Assembly: GCA_030737835.1 (NCBI GenBank)
Contig: JAUJYN010000034.1
Coordinates: 372,001-436,000, forward strand
Source of the DNA: Acorus gramineus
Lineage: Eukaryota; Streptophyta; Magnoliopsida; Acorales; Acoraceae
DNA length: 64,000 bases
Direction: 5' to 3'
Part shown: positions 24,541-35,600 of the stretch, piece after piece
Layout of the letters: each line of letters starts with the position of its first letter
How positions within the stretch are numbered: the first letter of the stretch is position 1
Notes under the pieces: generated by a model
The model's database searches: none
The model's input: only the letters and a program-made list of their open reading frames with translations
What the model was told of the DNA's origin: nothing
Program-made: the position numbers and the translations under genes

Positions 24541-25470
24541 ACGCTTGTCCGAGTGTTGGGTATTTTAGTGTATTTTTGTATGTATTTGTGTATTTTACTC
24601 ACCGTGTTAAATACCTGTCTTGCAGATCTTGACGGACGGTCACGCGACGACCCGGGTATTGGTGAGTGGGACAACCCAACCCAGTAGGGAGGCGCTATAT
24701 GCACTTGGGCGTATACCGTCCTCCCCTGGGGCACCATAGTTTAATATTAACTTGTATAATATGTAATCTATGCAAGCATGATTAGTATGTAGTATGCATG
24801 CCACCCTAGACCTTGTATGTTAGGGACTTGCACCCTTAGGATATGTGTAAGAGCCATGCATCCTGTCACCATGTTTCATGCTAGGAAAGCCTCGACCTAT
24901 GCATGTGTCCTATTAGTTTAATTTATTAAATTAAATGTGAACTTATGGTATTTTTGCATGCCTTAGTAAGTATTATAACTTGATAGTTATTATATATGTT
25001 CCACGCATCTTGGTTATGCGCCCTGGAGGAATTCTGAAGAATTCATGACATTAGTAGAGTCTCCCTTCTCTGGATTAAGGGGCCTTGCGAAGTCAGCATT
25101 GAGACCCGGGCTAGGGTACTCCGTGTTCCTTGTTTGGTTGTCGGGATATCCTATATCGGGACCTCATGGTGCCCTCCCAAGGTTTCTTTTTCCAGTTAAG
25201 GGAATGCCGCGGATCCAAGTGGATCGTATACGTGTGGATAGGCTGTTTCTGTTCCCTTCGTTGGATCCGTATAGAGACTGCCCCAGCGTTAGACAGGCCT
25301 TCCTGACAGAGGGCTCCCATCAGTAGGCACCTCCTGATTTGGGTTCGGACTGTGCTGAATTGTGGGAGTAGACCAGGTAGCCTACGGAGTGGAGGAGAGA
25401 CTATCGGTGGACCAAGGGTGATTAACAGCCTAGTCAGTCCCAATATCCTATGTCACCTATTGGAAGGTGA

Positions 25471-25494
25471 GGGTGAGGGTGAGGGTGTAGTGGG
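25471..25494 (+). other. G-quadruplex-capable tract (L2 copy)
   Basis: Four GGG runs separated by TGA, TGA and TGTAGT. The same tract stands at 44891, 50401, 50497 and 61926, and its C-strand form (CCTCACCCTCACCC) in the minus-strand LTRs (5324, 8245, 9069, 12209, 34045, 55283). Position within the LTR is constant. Confidence 0.75.
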
Positions 25495-26016
25495 TCGGCG
25501 ATGTTGCGACCCACTGGATTGTGTAGTTCCTGCAACTTTGAGGCTTTGAATAATCATTTGTGGTTAATATAAATTGTGATGCACGGTGTTATATATGTGT
25601 CACTTTTAACCTTCTGGTCACCGTTGGGACATTCTGGCAGTTTTTTGGGTTTTTTTTTGTTTTTCGATCGGAACTGCTAAAATCTTGGACTGTTAGCTAT
25701 CGTCCTGAGTTTGAGGACTCCGATTGAAAATCTAACTGCATATTATGTGTGTCCTGGTGACATTCCAAGCCACTCACGAAAGTTTCATCGAATTCCGGTA
25801 ACGTTTCAAAATTTCACAGTTTCGAAGCATATCCGGGTTTTGACCGAGCGAGAAGTCATTGGGAGAGTTGACTTGGTCAAAGTGGGGCGATGACTTGGTC
25901 AACCCATTTTGTTTTTTTGTGTGGTTGGGTTGACCCAAGTCAAATCTCACTTAATCCCCTCTAATGCTAGCTTAAACCCTAATTAACCTAGCTTAACCTA
26001 ATCTAAGTGAGGGGAT

Positions 26017-26026
26017 TATATATAAG
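26017..26026 (+). promoter_or_regulatory. TATA-like element of L3
   Basis: TATATATAAG followed about 30 bases on by CCACTATTCATCATC, which is shared with the solo LTR at 47728 (TATATAAAT at 47988-47996, then CACTATTCATCATCCC). Spacing and conservation fit a core promoter about 430 bp (L3) or 260 bp (47728 copy) into the subtype II LTR. Confidence 0.5.
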
Positions 26027-27349
26027 TGAATCTAAAATATCTCCCCCACTATTCATCATCTTCCCCATTTGATTTTCTCTCTCCCCTCTCTCTTTTCTTG
26101 GTTTTGACCTAGCTAGAGGGGTTAAAATCAAAAGCACAAAGAAGAGAAAGGTTAGATCTCATCCCGATCTATCCACCGGTTGTCTCGGATTCGAGTTCCC
26201 ACGAGTTTGACCCCCCTCTAACACCCTCTTTTCTTCTCTGATTTCAGCCCCCCTTGGGCTAGGTAGAGATCTTGGTGGTGGAGGTCTTTGGAGAGGTGTT
26301 TCAGTGCACGAAGAGCTCCCGGTTCCCTTCCCTTCCTTTCCTCTCCTAGGGTAAGCCTTTTTTCCATCCTTTTCTTGCTTAGATGCTTGTTAGGAGGATG
26401 TTTTTGGGTGGGAGTGGCTGTGGGTGGCCGTTGGTGGCGGTTGGAGGCCGTTGGTGGCCGTCGGAGTGGTGGTGGGCTATCCTGGGTTGGCTGGTAGGCA
26501 GGCAGGGCAGCGCAGGCAGGCGTAGGTCTGGGTGCTGTCGGGCATGCTGGCAGGGCAGCGTGGGCGTGCGCGCGAGCGTGCGCGCGGGCGTGCGCGCGGG
26601 TGGAGCTCGGTTCGGGCGGATGCGGGCAGCGGCGCGCTCAGGCGGGCAGGCGCAGGCGGTCAGGCGCAGGCGGTTGAGCTGCGGGCAGGCACTCTGGGCG
26701 CGTGCTGACGGGCTCGCTGGGCGCGTGCGGTCGGGCGCGCTGGGCGCAGTGCGCGGCGTGCACGCGGAGCGCTGCGCAGGGGCGCGTGGACGAGCGGGTG
26801 GTGTGCGGGTGCTGCGCAGGGGGCGTAGTGCGCGCAGGGCGAGCAGTCGATGCGAGCGGGGAGTGTGAGCGAGCAGGTGTGCGGGCGCTGCGCTGGGGCG
26901 TAGTGCGGGCGGGTGCGCGTGCGGGGCGCTGCGCTGGGGCGCAGTGCGCACGGGTGCACCCGAGGCTGGGCGAGCTGGTGATGCGAGCGGGTGGTGCGCG
27001 CGGGGTGTGCGCGGGATGCTGCGATGGGGCGCTGGACGTGCGGGTGTGCGCGCGGGTTGCTGCGCTGGGGCGCAGTGAGCGCGCGGTGCACCGGTGGGGG
27101 GCTCGGCGGGGTGTCCGGGTGTGCAGGCTGGGCTCGGCTGTGCGTCTGGGCGCTCGGGCTGGGGCGCGGCTGTGCGCCTGGGGCGGGTGGCCGTGTGTGC
27201 GGCTGCCCGGGGGTTCGGGAGTGAGTCGGAATGCTCGGGCTCGCGTGCTTACAGGCCGTATGTACGCTTGTCCGAGTGTTGGGTATTTTAATGTATTTTT
27301 GGATTTATTTGTGTATTTTACTCACCGAATTGATTACCCAATTTTGCAG

Positions 27350-27385
27350 ATCTTAACAGACGGTCGCGCGACGACCCGACTATCG
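27350..27385 (+). other. 36-nt splice-bracketed block (L3 copy)
   Basis: Preceded by a pyrimidine run ending TTTTGCAG and followed by GTGAGTGG, i.e. strong acceptor and donor consensus on the two sides of 36 bases. The same layout occurs in L2, A1 (44038-44073), the 47728 copy (about 49315-49349) and, on the minus strand, E7 and the subtype I copies, with 36 to 39 bases. It reads as a candidate micro-exon of an LTR transcript. Confidence 0.5.
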
Positions 27386-27410
27386 GTGAGTGGGACAGTC
27401 CAACCCAATA

Positions 27411-27449
27411 GGGAGGCGCTATACGCACTTGGGCGTGTACCGTCCTCCC
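27411..27449 (+). other. Conserved LTR hairpin (L3 copy)
   Basis: Arms GGGAGGCGCTATACGC and GCGTGTACCGTCCTCCC around a short loop, about 25 bases after the GTGAGTGG donor-like site. Other copies keep the fold with different arm bases: 24687-24726, 44099-44136, 49375-49413, 58526-58561, and 60310-60348 on the other strand. Confidence 0.65.
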
Positions 27450-27677
27450 CTGGGGCACCATGGATTTATATTAACTTGTTGTAATGTGTAATCCACGCAA
27501 GCATGATAAAAATGTAGTATGCATGCTACCCTAGACTTTGTATGTTAGGGACTTGCACCCTTAGGATATGTGTAAGAGCCTTGCATCCTGTCACCTTGTT
27601 ATCATGCTAGGAAATCCTCGACCTATGCATGCGTCCTATTTGTTTGATTTATTAAATTAAATGCTAGCATGCCTTGT

Positions 27678-27819
27678 ATAATATTATAGGGAGGGGCCTT
27701 GCGGGGTCAACATTGAGACCCGGGCTAGGGTACTCCGTGTTCCTTGTTTGGTTGTCGGGATGTCCTATATCGGGACCTCATGCTGCCCTCCCAAGATTTC
27801 TTTTTCGAATAATATTATA
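27678..27819 (+). repeat. 120-bp module flanked by 11-bp direct repeats
   Basis: ATAATATTATA stands at 27678-27688 and 27809-27819 around a 120-bp insert starting GGGAGGGGCCTTGCGG. Sister LTRs such as E6 near 58797 have AATATTATA only once. The insert matches part of the E1 interior (4220-4355). Similar inserts: 25076-25200, 49662-49780 (10-bp repeats) and 49854-49973 (imperfect). Confidence 0.75.
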
Positions 27820-28448
27820 ACCCTTGTTAATAATTATTATTTTATATATGTTCCCCGCATCTTGGTTATGCGCCCTGGAGGAATTCTGAAGAATTTATGA
27901 CATTAGAGTTGTTGTGATGTGTTGTTTGCGGATCCGAGTGGATCATATGCGTATGGATAGGCTGTTCTGTTCCCTTCGTTGGATCCGTGTAGAGACTGCC
28001 CCGGCGTTGGAAAGGCTGTCCCGTGCAGGGGCTCCCATCAGTAGGCACCTCCTGATTTGGGACGGACTGTGCTGAATGTGGGGGTGGCCAAACGGCCTAC
28101 GGAGTGGGGAGAGACTATCGGTGGACCAAGGGTGACCATCAGCCTAGTCAGTCCCAATATCCTATGTCACCATATTGAGGGGTGAGGGTGAGGGATGCGG
28201 TGGGTCGACGATGTAGCGACCCACTGGATTGTAAGTCCCAATATCTTATGTCACCTATTGAGGGGTGAGGGTGAGGGTGTAGTGGGTTGGCGATTGCGAC
28301 CCACTGGATTTGTATAGTTATTGCCATTTTGTGGCTTTTAATAATGAGTTTATGGATAATAATATCTGGTGGTTAATATAATCTGTGATGCATGGGTTGT
28401 GCTGTTCACTGAGCGTGTGGCTCACCCCTCGCATATATTTTTCTTCAG

Positions 28449-28501
28449 TGTCATCTGAGTCGGATCTAGAGGAGGAGCTCCCCGAGGGACTGCACCAGTA
28501 G
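28449..28501 (+). other. Short acidic reading frame in LTR (L3 copy)
   Basis: After an acceptor-like TTTTTCTTCAG, one frame reads SESDLEEELPEGLHQ then stop. The same frame and stop recur in L2 (to 28953), the 47728 copy (to 50746), the palindrome arm (to 46176) and E7 (minus, 59485-59537), with changes mostly between acidic residues and length changes in threes. The A1 copy at 45050 keeps the frame but runs on past the usual stop. No known protein family recognised. Confidence 0.45.
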
Positions 28502-31500
28502 CAGAGTAGGGCCAAGTCCCGCGAGTTTCAGAGGCTATCAGCATCCCTTTTGATTGTATGTGTTATATTCCGTGCTTGGGCACGCGTTTGTATATTATTT
28601 GGATGTCTTTGTATATATTGGCTCTCACAGGACAGTTGATTATGTATCGAGTCTGTAATATGTTTTTGGATTACAGATTCAGTCTTTTAGCTTCTGCTAT
28701 TTGTGTATATATCATGTCAGCCCTGCTTTTGTCTGTGTTGTCATTTTAGCTGTTGTGTGAGTATGTTATTGAACTCCTGTTAGACTGATATCATATATAC
28801 ACTTGCCGCGTCCCGGGGACGGCCGCCCTGGGGCGTGACACATGGGTTGTGCTATTCACTTAGCGTGTGGCTCAGCCCTCGCATATATATTTTTCTCCAG
28901 TGTTATCTGAGTCGGATCAAGAGGAGGAGCTCCCCGAGGGACCTCATCAGTAGCGGAGCAGCGCCACGTCCCGCGAGTGTTAGAGGCTATCAGCATCCCT
29001 TTTTGATTGCATGTATTGTCTTCTGTGCTTGGGCACACGTTTGTATTATATTTGGATGTGTCTATGTATATTGGCTCTCACAGGACAGATGATTATGTAT
29101 CGAGTCTGTAGTATGTTTTTGGATTACAGATTCAGTCTTTTAGCTTCCGCTATTTGTGTATATATCATGTCAGCCCTGTTTTTGTTTGTGTTGTCATATT
29201 GATGTGGTTTAGGGTATGTTATTGACCTCCTGTTTACACTGTTGATATCATATATACACTTGTCGCGTCCTGGGGACGGCCGCCCTGGGGCGTGACAGGC
29301 AGCACGCGCGGTGCAGGCGAGTCATGCGGGCGGTGTAGTGCGTCTAGGCGCCGCTGGGCACCAGGTGGGCGCGCGCGTGCAGCGGCACGCGCGGGGCTGC
29401 CCAGGGGCTCGGGTAGGTACTGGGGCGCTCGGGCATGCGTGCGTACGTGCGTGCTCGCATGCATGCGAGCCCGTATGCGTGCATATCTAAGTCTTTGGTA
29501 TTTCTAGTAATTTTGAAGTGTTATAATGTGATGTTACTCACCAAATTTGATGCCCTTACCTTACAGATCTCGTTGGATGGGATGCCCGAGGTCCCGGGTT
29601 GCTGTGAGTGGTTTGATCCAACCCCTTGCTATACTACTTGTGTAGATAAGTAGTATGGCCATGCTTAAACTATAATATGTTAGATATCTTGCATGCTAGG
29701 CTTATATTGCATGTTTTGTATCCATGTATGAATGATTGTATCGCATGCGCCCCTCTAGTATGGGCATGTATTTCTGTAATGTGTATGGATGTATAGAATA
29801 GGGCATGCCTTAGGTAGTATTGTAATACTACTCCTACCATATTAATTGGAATATCCAGCATGATTAAGTCTGGGTTAATAACGAGCACATGCCTAATATT
29901 CCCTTGCGATAAGACTCGAGGGCGTGGTGTAGTTGTTGCGCCCATGCTAATGGGGCAAAGCTATGACCAACTTCAAGAGATGATGATCTCTCTCTCGCCC
30001 TCTCCCTCTGAACGAACTGAGTAAGTAGATGCGATTTCCTACTCGACTCAGGTTCGTTTGGAATATTGGCATGTTGCGCGAGATCGCGCTTGACCCTTCC
30101 CTTTTAAGTTGGTGATACCCAACGCATGCTTAAGTTATGTCTTGTGTGCTCATATGATTAATGGCCATGTATGCATGTTTAAGTGGGCCATACCATGTAT
30201 GCATGTTGTATGATTTGTTGTTTATGATGTAAATCCATGTTAGGGGTTACCCTTATAGTCAATTATTAGATGATTGTGCATATGGTTCATGCACATAGCT
30301 ATGATATGATTCTCCTGTTATATATATGCACATGTTAAAACTAATTAGGCCTATCTGAAATAGGCATGGGTACGACCCGTTGTCCGGATGTACCTCATTA
30401 GTTAGTGCGCGAGCGATGTAATCGCCCTTGCATCCGTGTGATGCACTTGAATGGAATTCAGGAGAATTCATTTGTTGTATCGGTTTTGTTAAACCAGTAG
30501 CTTTGGCATTAAGTTAGGCCTACCCGTGCTAGGCGCGTATATGAACCGCCTATTGGGTTATATGCATTGGGCTTATTTCTGTGTGAGAGCAGAGGTAACC
30601 CCCTCGCATCTGAGCGATGCACTCGTGTGGGAGTCCAAGAGTATTCGTTATCATCGATATGTGATTATCGAGTGTAGTTGACTTTCCCATAGGGTTTGCT
30701 TTGCGAACGTGGGGTGCTTCCTCCCGACATCGTCGTGCGTCGAACACCCCAGCGTCGAAGCTGTCCTCTTTGGATGCCACCACTTGTAGGTGCTACTGAT
30801 GCATATCGCAGTACGCATCTGGCTGATGTGCCGATCGTGGAAGGCCGACAAGTAGAGGCTACGCGGGAGAGGGCTATCGGATGATTTTTGCGAGCGTGGA
30901 ATCGTTCTCCCCTTCTTCGGATCCGCGTTGAAGCTACCCGACATTAAAGCTGTCCTGACAGAGGGCTCCCACCTATAGGTACTACCGATGCGTTCGACAG
31001 ATGTACTGATCATGGGAGTATACCAGGTAGAGGCTACTCAAGAGAGGGCTACCGGATGACGAAGGGTGTAGAACAAAAGGTTTTCTTCCAACAGTCTTGT
31101 GTCACCCTTAGGGGTGAGGGTGAGGATGAAGTGAAGTCACGTTGCCACGTGACCCATTCGTTTTTCGTCCGTTCCCATAGTTGTTGGGTCTGGTTACGTA
31201 TCGATGTTCAGAGACATCGTTGGACAGTTATTTCGATGTAGATGATCCAGTAGTGTTGTGTAGACCAGTAATTCCGCGTCTCTTTGACCAACGGTATGGT
31301 CTCTCCCCAAAAGTCCTAAGAGTCTTCCTCCGGGAGTGAGGGTGAGGGTGAGGTTGGTCGCGCCGCCGCGTGACCTTGTTATCCATTGGGTTTCCACCCA
31401 TGTTTTTCCTTGAAAGGAAATTGTTTTAGTATTGAACTGTTGTATTGGTGATTGGTTTCTAGCCACTCACTGAGCGTGTAGCGCACCCCTCACACACTGT

Positions 31501-31906
31501 TTCTTTTCAGGGGTAGTGCTGGGCGTGTTGTTGGAGCTTTCCTGTGGCGTGGTCGTATGTGCGTGGAGCGTTCTGTCCGGCGGGTGGCGAGTGCGAGGCT
31601 GTCAGCAGTCCTAGAGTCATTATTTATGTATTGTAAATCGTGCATGTGGCATAAGGTGTATTTTATTTGGACTAGACGTGGCTCTCACAGGACATTGATT
31701 GTGTATTCAAGTCTGTAATGATATTTTTGGTTTACAAACTTATTGATATTTTATGCTTCCGCCTTTTTTGTTGAATTATCAGTTATCATTGCTTTGCCAA
31801 CTTGTGTGTTATTTATTGGAGTCATTGTTGACCTCTTGTACTTGATAGCTGATACTATATATATTGCCACGTCTCGGGGACGACCGCCCTGGGGCGTGAC
31901 AAATCC

Positions 31907-32616
31907 AATGGACGGAAATCTTTCACTTGTCTGAATAGACTTGAAATTTTCAAACAAATTGGAGTGAATCAATTGGATAGAAGTCTTTCGTGCTTAAATC
32001 AATTCTTTCATACAACTTTCTCTCACATGGTAAGCTGCTTGCTCATCATCCCACCATGATGCATGTCACTTAAGCACGCACTCACATCATTCCATGACAT
32101 GTTTATTAAAACTGCAAGTTATTTGTGTTTTCATTATGCCTGTTACATGATCGCCTTGTATATTTTAGTTGTGCAGGTATATCTCTTACTAACTCTAACT
32201 CACTAACTTAAAAAAAAAAAGTTTTCAAAAGCCTAGTTTGCATTTGCTTGTTGACTGATGAGCACCCCTCCAGCAAAAGCAATGATCAACCAATTTGTGA
32301 ATGCGAGATTTGTATGGCCGTTGGTAGCCTAAATATGGGTATGATAGACTCTTTCCATGACTCTTGACCCAAAACCTTGGTCTCCAACAAGTTTTCAAAA
32401 CCACTAACATGCATTAAAAATAAAAATGTTTTCAAAAAAAAAAAAAAAAAAACACCAGCATGCATGCATTTAAGATAATTTGCATCACTTGCATATCTCT
32501 TATGTGCCTTTATAAGCTTCGGTTTTTATTTGGCCTGAGCATTTGTCTGATTCAGAGTCCCGCCTTCTTCATGGCTTCACCTTTTCTACTTCCCCTTCTT
32601 CTCTTCTTCTCCTCTT
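31907..32616 (+). other. Element B interior, right of L1
   Basis: Non-coding A/T-rich end of B's interior. It ends in a 50-bp pyrimidine tract against the 3' LTR; the same tract precedes the left LTR at 16731-16784. The expected purine tract on this strand is not seen. Confidence 0.6.
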
Positions 32617-35600
32617 TGCAGATACCCCATTTTGACCGGTTCAGGATCCAATTTAAATATTCCAGAAGATATCCAAATTAGTCCAATACTTGTCCCAAAT
32701 ACATTTTTTTAGAGCAATTAAACACTACATACTACATCCAAATATATCATGCATTTACATACATTAACTGTCTTATCCACTCTATCCCACACCTCACTCT
32801 TACACTGTCACGCCCCAGGGCGGCCATCCCCGAGACGTGGCAATAATAAATATCAGCTATCAATACCATAGGTCAATAAGGACACCAACAAAAATACACA
32901 AGGCGGCAAAGCAAGATAATGATAACTGACTGAAAAGTGGAAGCATAATATATAACAATGTCTGTAAATCAAAAACATTATTACAGACCCGAATGCACAA
33001 TCAATGTCCTGTGAAAGCCAAGTCTAGACCAAAGAAAATACAACCTGTGCCACATGCACGATTTACAAAGCATAAAATGACTCTAGGAATGCTGACAGCC
33101 TCGCACACGCCACCCGCCGGCAGAACGCTCCACGCCCATAAGACCACGCCACAGGAAGCTCCAGCTCCACGCCCAACACTGCCCCTTAAAAGAAACAGTA
33201 TGCGAGGGGTGAGCTACAAGCTCAGTGAGTGGCTGGAAACCAATCACCATTCTACAGTTCAATACACAAATCAATTTCCTTTCAAGGAAAACACAGGTAG
33301 AAACCCATGGATAACTTGGTCACGCGGCGGCGCAACCAACCTCACCCCCACCCTCACTCCCGGAGGGAGTCTCTTGGGACTTATGGGGAGAGACCATACC
33401 GTCGGTCGAAGAGACCCGGATTTACTGGTCTACTCAACACTACTGGATCATCTACATCTAGATAATCGCCCATCGATGTCCTTCAACATCGATCACGAGA
33501 CCGGACCCAACAACTATGGGTACGGTCGAACAACAAATGGGTCACGCGGCGATTATCTTCACCTCATCCTTACCCTCACTCCTGGAGGGAGACTTTTGGG
33601 ACTTATGGAAGAGAGAACGATTCCCACGCCCGTAACATCATTCGTTAACCCTCTCCCGGGTAGTATCTACAACCGGATCTCCTCAACTCGCCGCTCTTCA
33701 CCCTTGGTCCGCCAGTAGCCCTTTTCCCGGGTAGCCTCTACCTGGTATACTCCCACGATCAGTACCCTTCCGAATGCATCGGTGGTACCTACGGATGGGA
33801 GCCCTCTGTCAGGACAGCTAAACCCGAGAAGTTCCTACATCGGATCCAACGAAGGGGAGAACGATTTCCGTGTTCGCAAAGCGAAACCCAATGGAAAACA
33901 ACCACTCTCGATGCTCGCTTATCGAGATATCAAACACAGACATAACAACAATCAACACACTCATATTAACCTTAAAGTAGTCATAGTCCCTATACGGGAG
34001 TAACTACACAAGTTAGAGGGTCGTAACATCGCCGATCCACCCCACGCTCACCCTTTAGGGGTGTCATGGGTCTTTTCAAACTAGGCCGCTCTCCACCCCT
34101 GGTCCACCCGGTAGCCTCTCCCACACTCCGTAGCCTCAAACCTGGTATACTCCCACGATCAGCACTATCCGACGCATCGGAGGTACCTACAGATGGGAGC
34201 CCTCTGTCAGGTCGAACAACTTTCCAACGTAGGGGGAGTCCCTACATCGGATCCAACCAAAAGGAGAAGACAGCCTACTCACGCGCGTACGATCCTGTTG
34301 GATCCGTCGACAACGATTTCTAACACTACTAATGTCATGAATTCTCAAGAATTCCTCCAAGGCGCATAACTAAGATGCGGGGAGACATATATTATAACAA
34401 CAAGGTTATAATATTCTCTAAGGCATGCTTGTAACTATATGCTCACATTTGATTTAATTAAATTAAACTAAATGGGAACATGCATAGGTTCAGGGCTTTT
34501 TAATTAAGGGACAAGGTGACTAAACATGCATAGGCCGCTATACATGATATAAGGGTGCATATCCCTAGCATACAAAGTCTAAGGTGGCATGGATATATCA
34601 TATTAATCATGCATGCATAGTATTTACATATTATAGCTAGGGGGCCCCATTGATGCGCGACGCGCGTCTATGCGGGTCGAGCGCATCCCTAGAGAGGGGG
34701 GGGGGGGATTGGAATCAAACCACTCACCTTACGACCCGGGACCTCGCGCATCCCATCCGACGAGATCTGCAAGGTAGGGGCATCCAATTGGTGAGAAACA
34801 ACACAATTTACCCATAGAAATCATTAGAAAAACCCAATACTCGGACAAGCATGCATACGGGCTCGCACGCATGCGAGCACGCACGTACGCACGCGAGTCC
34901 GAGTGCCCCGACACCTACCCGAACCCTCGGGCAGCCACACGCATGGCCTCCCGCACGCGCACGCACGAATGCGCACGCACGCACACACCCCAGCACCATC
35001 GGCGCACTGCCGCGCGCACCGCGTGTCCAGCCTGCGCCCCTCGCGCAGCACCCCGTGCACACCCCAGCACGCACACGTACGCGCACGCACGCGCGCGCGT
35101 GCACTGGTCCCCAGCCCTGTGCCCAGGCGCACTGCTCCACGCGCTGCACGCTCGCGCGCACACCCGCGCGCACTCACGCGCACTCCTGCGCCCGACTGCG
35201 CTTGCCACCGCCCGCCTGCGCGTGCACGCGCGCAGACTGCGCCCAGCCCATCCCAACCTCATTTTAACCCTCCCCAACCCCTCACACACACCCTAACCCA
35301 TCTACCTAGCATGCATGACCTCCCTAACATCCCCTTAAGCCATGAAAACCAAGAAAAGAAGGGGAGGAGCTCACCTTGGAGGGGGAACGAAAGGGGAGGT
35401 TCGGGGGCCCTCGACGCACCCGCGACCACCTCAACCACCACCACCACCTCAGCCCTCCTCTTCAGCCTCCTCAGCCCTCCCATGGCTGCAAATCAGGGGG
35501 GGGGGGAATCAAGAAAGGGAGCTTGAGAGAGAGGGGAACAAACAACAACAACTAAACCTACACTAGCACTCACTTGCACTTGCACCCTCTCCTTCTCTTC

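Larger units (their letters stand above)
25587..28840 (+). mobile_element. L3 solo LTR (subtype II) inside L2, innermost
   Basis: Starts TGTTATATATGTGTCAC, ends GGGGCGTGACA, 3,254 bp, with duplications CACGG (25582-25586) and CATGG (28841-28845), one C/T difference at a CG. It is the youngest of the three by position. Contains a TATA-like run (26017-26026), splice-like sites (26247, 26351, 27349, 27386), a CG-dense block (26500-27260), the hairpin (27411-27449), a 120-bp module with 11-bp flanking repeats (27678-27819), duplicated GGGTGAGGG tracts and the acidic tail frame (28449-28501). Confidence 0.94.
23072..29297 (+). mobile_element. L2 solo LTR (subtype II) inside L1
   Basis: Starts TGTTATATATGTGTCAC, ends GGGGCGTGACA, with perfect target duplications GGCAG at 23067-23071 and 29298-29302. 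About 2.97 kb without the nested L3. It carries the CG-dense block (23960-24540), the 36-nt splice-like block (about 24626-24660), the hairpin (24687-24726), an interior-derived module (25060-25215), a G-quadruplex-capable tract (25471-25494) and the acidic tail frame (28901-28953). Confidence 0.93.
22080..31901 (+). mobile_element. L1 solo LTR (subtype I) in B; outer shell of a three-deep nest
   Basis: Starts TGTTATGCCTGTCTC, ends GGGGCGTGACA, with perfect target duplications AATCC at 22075-22079 and 31902-31906. Its own length is about 3.59 kb once the nested L2 is removed. L2 sits in its CG-dense block. The right half (29303-31901) carries the splice-like block (about 29568-29604), the CAGGTAGAGGCTAC modules (30780-31060), GGGTGAGGGTGAGG tracts (31108, 31335) and the LTR end. 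Part of the conserved hairpin region is missing near 29610. Confidence 0.92.

Noticed and set aside
29698-29945. Repeated short frames around QYYLRHA...HARGAHA in many LTRs (also 529-771, 13596-13838)
   Set aside because: Present in antisense relative to the LTR and without codon-type conservation; they are repeats of the LTR sequence itself.
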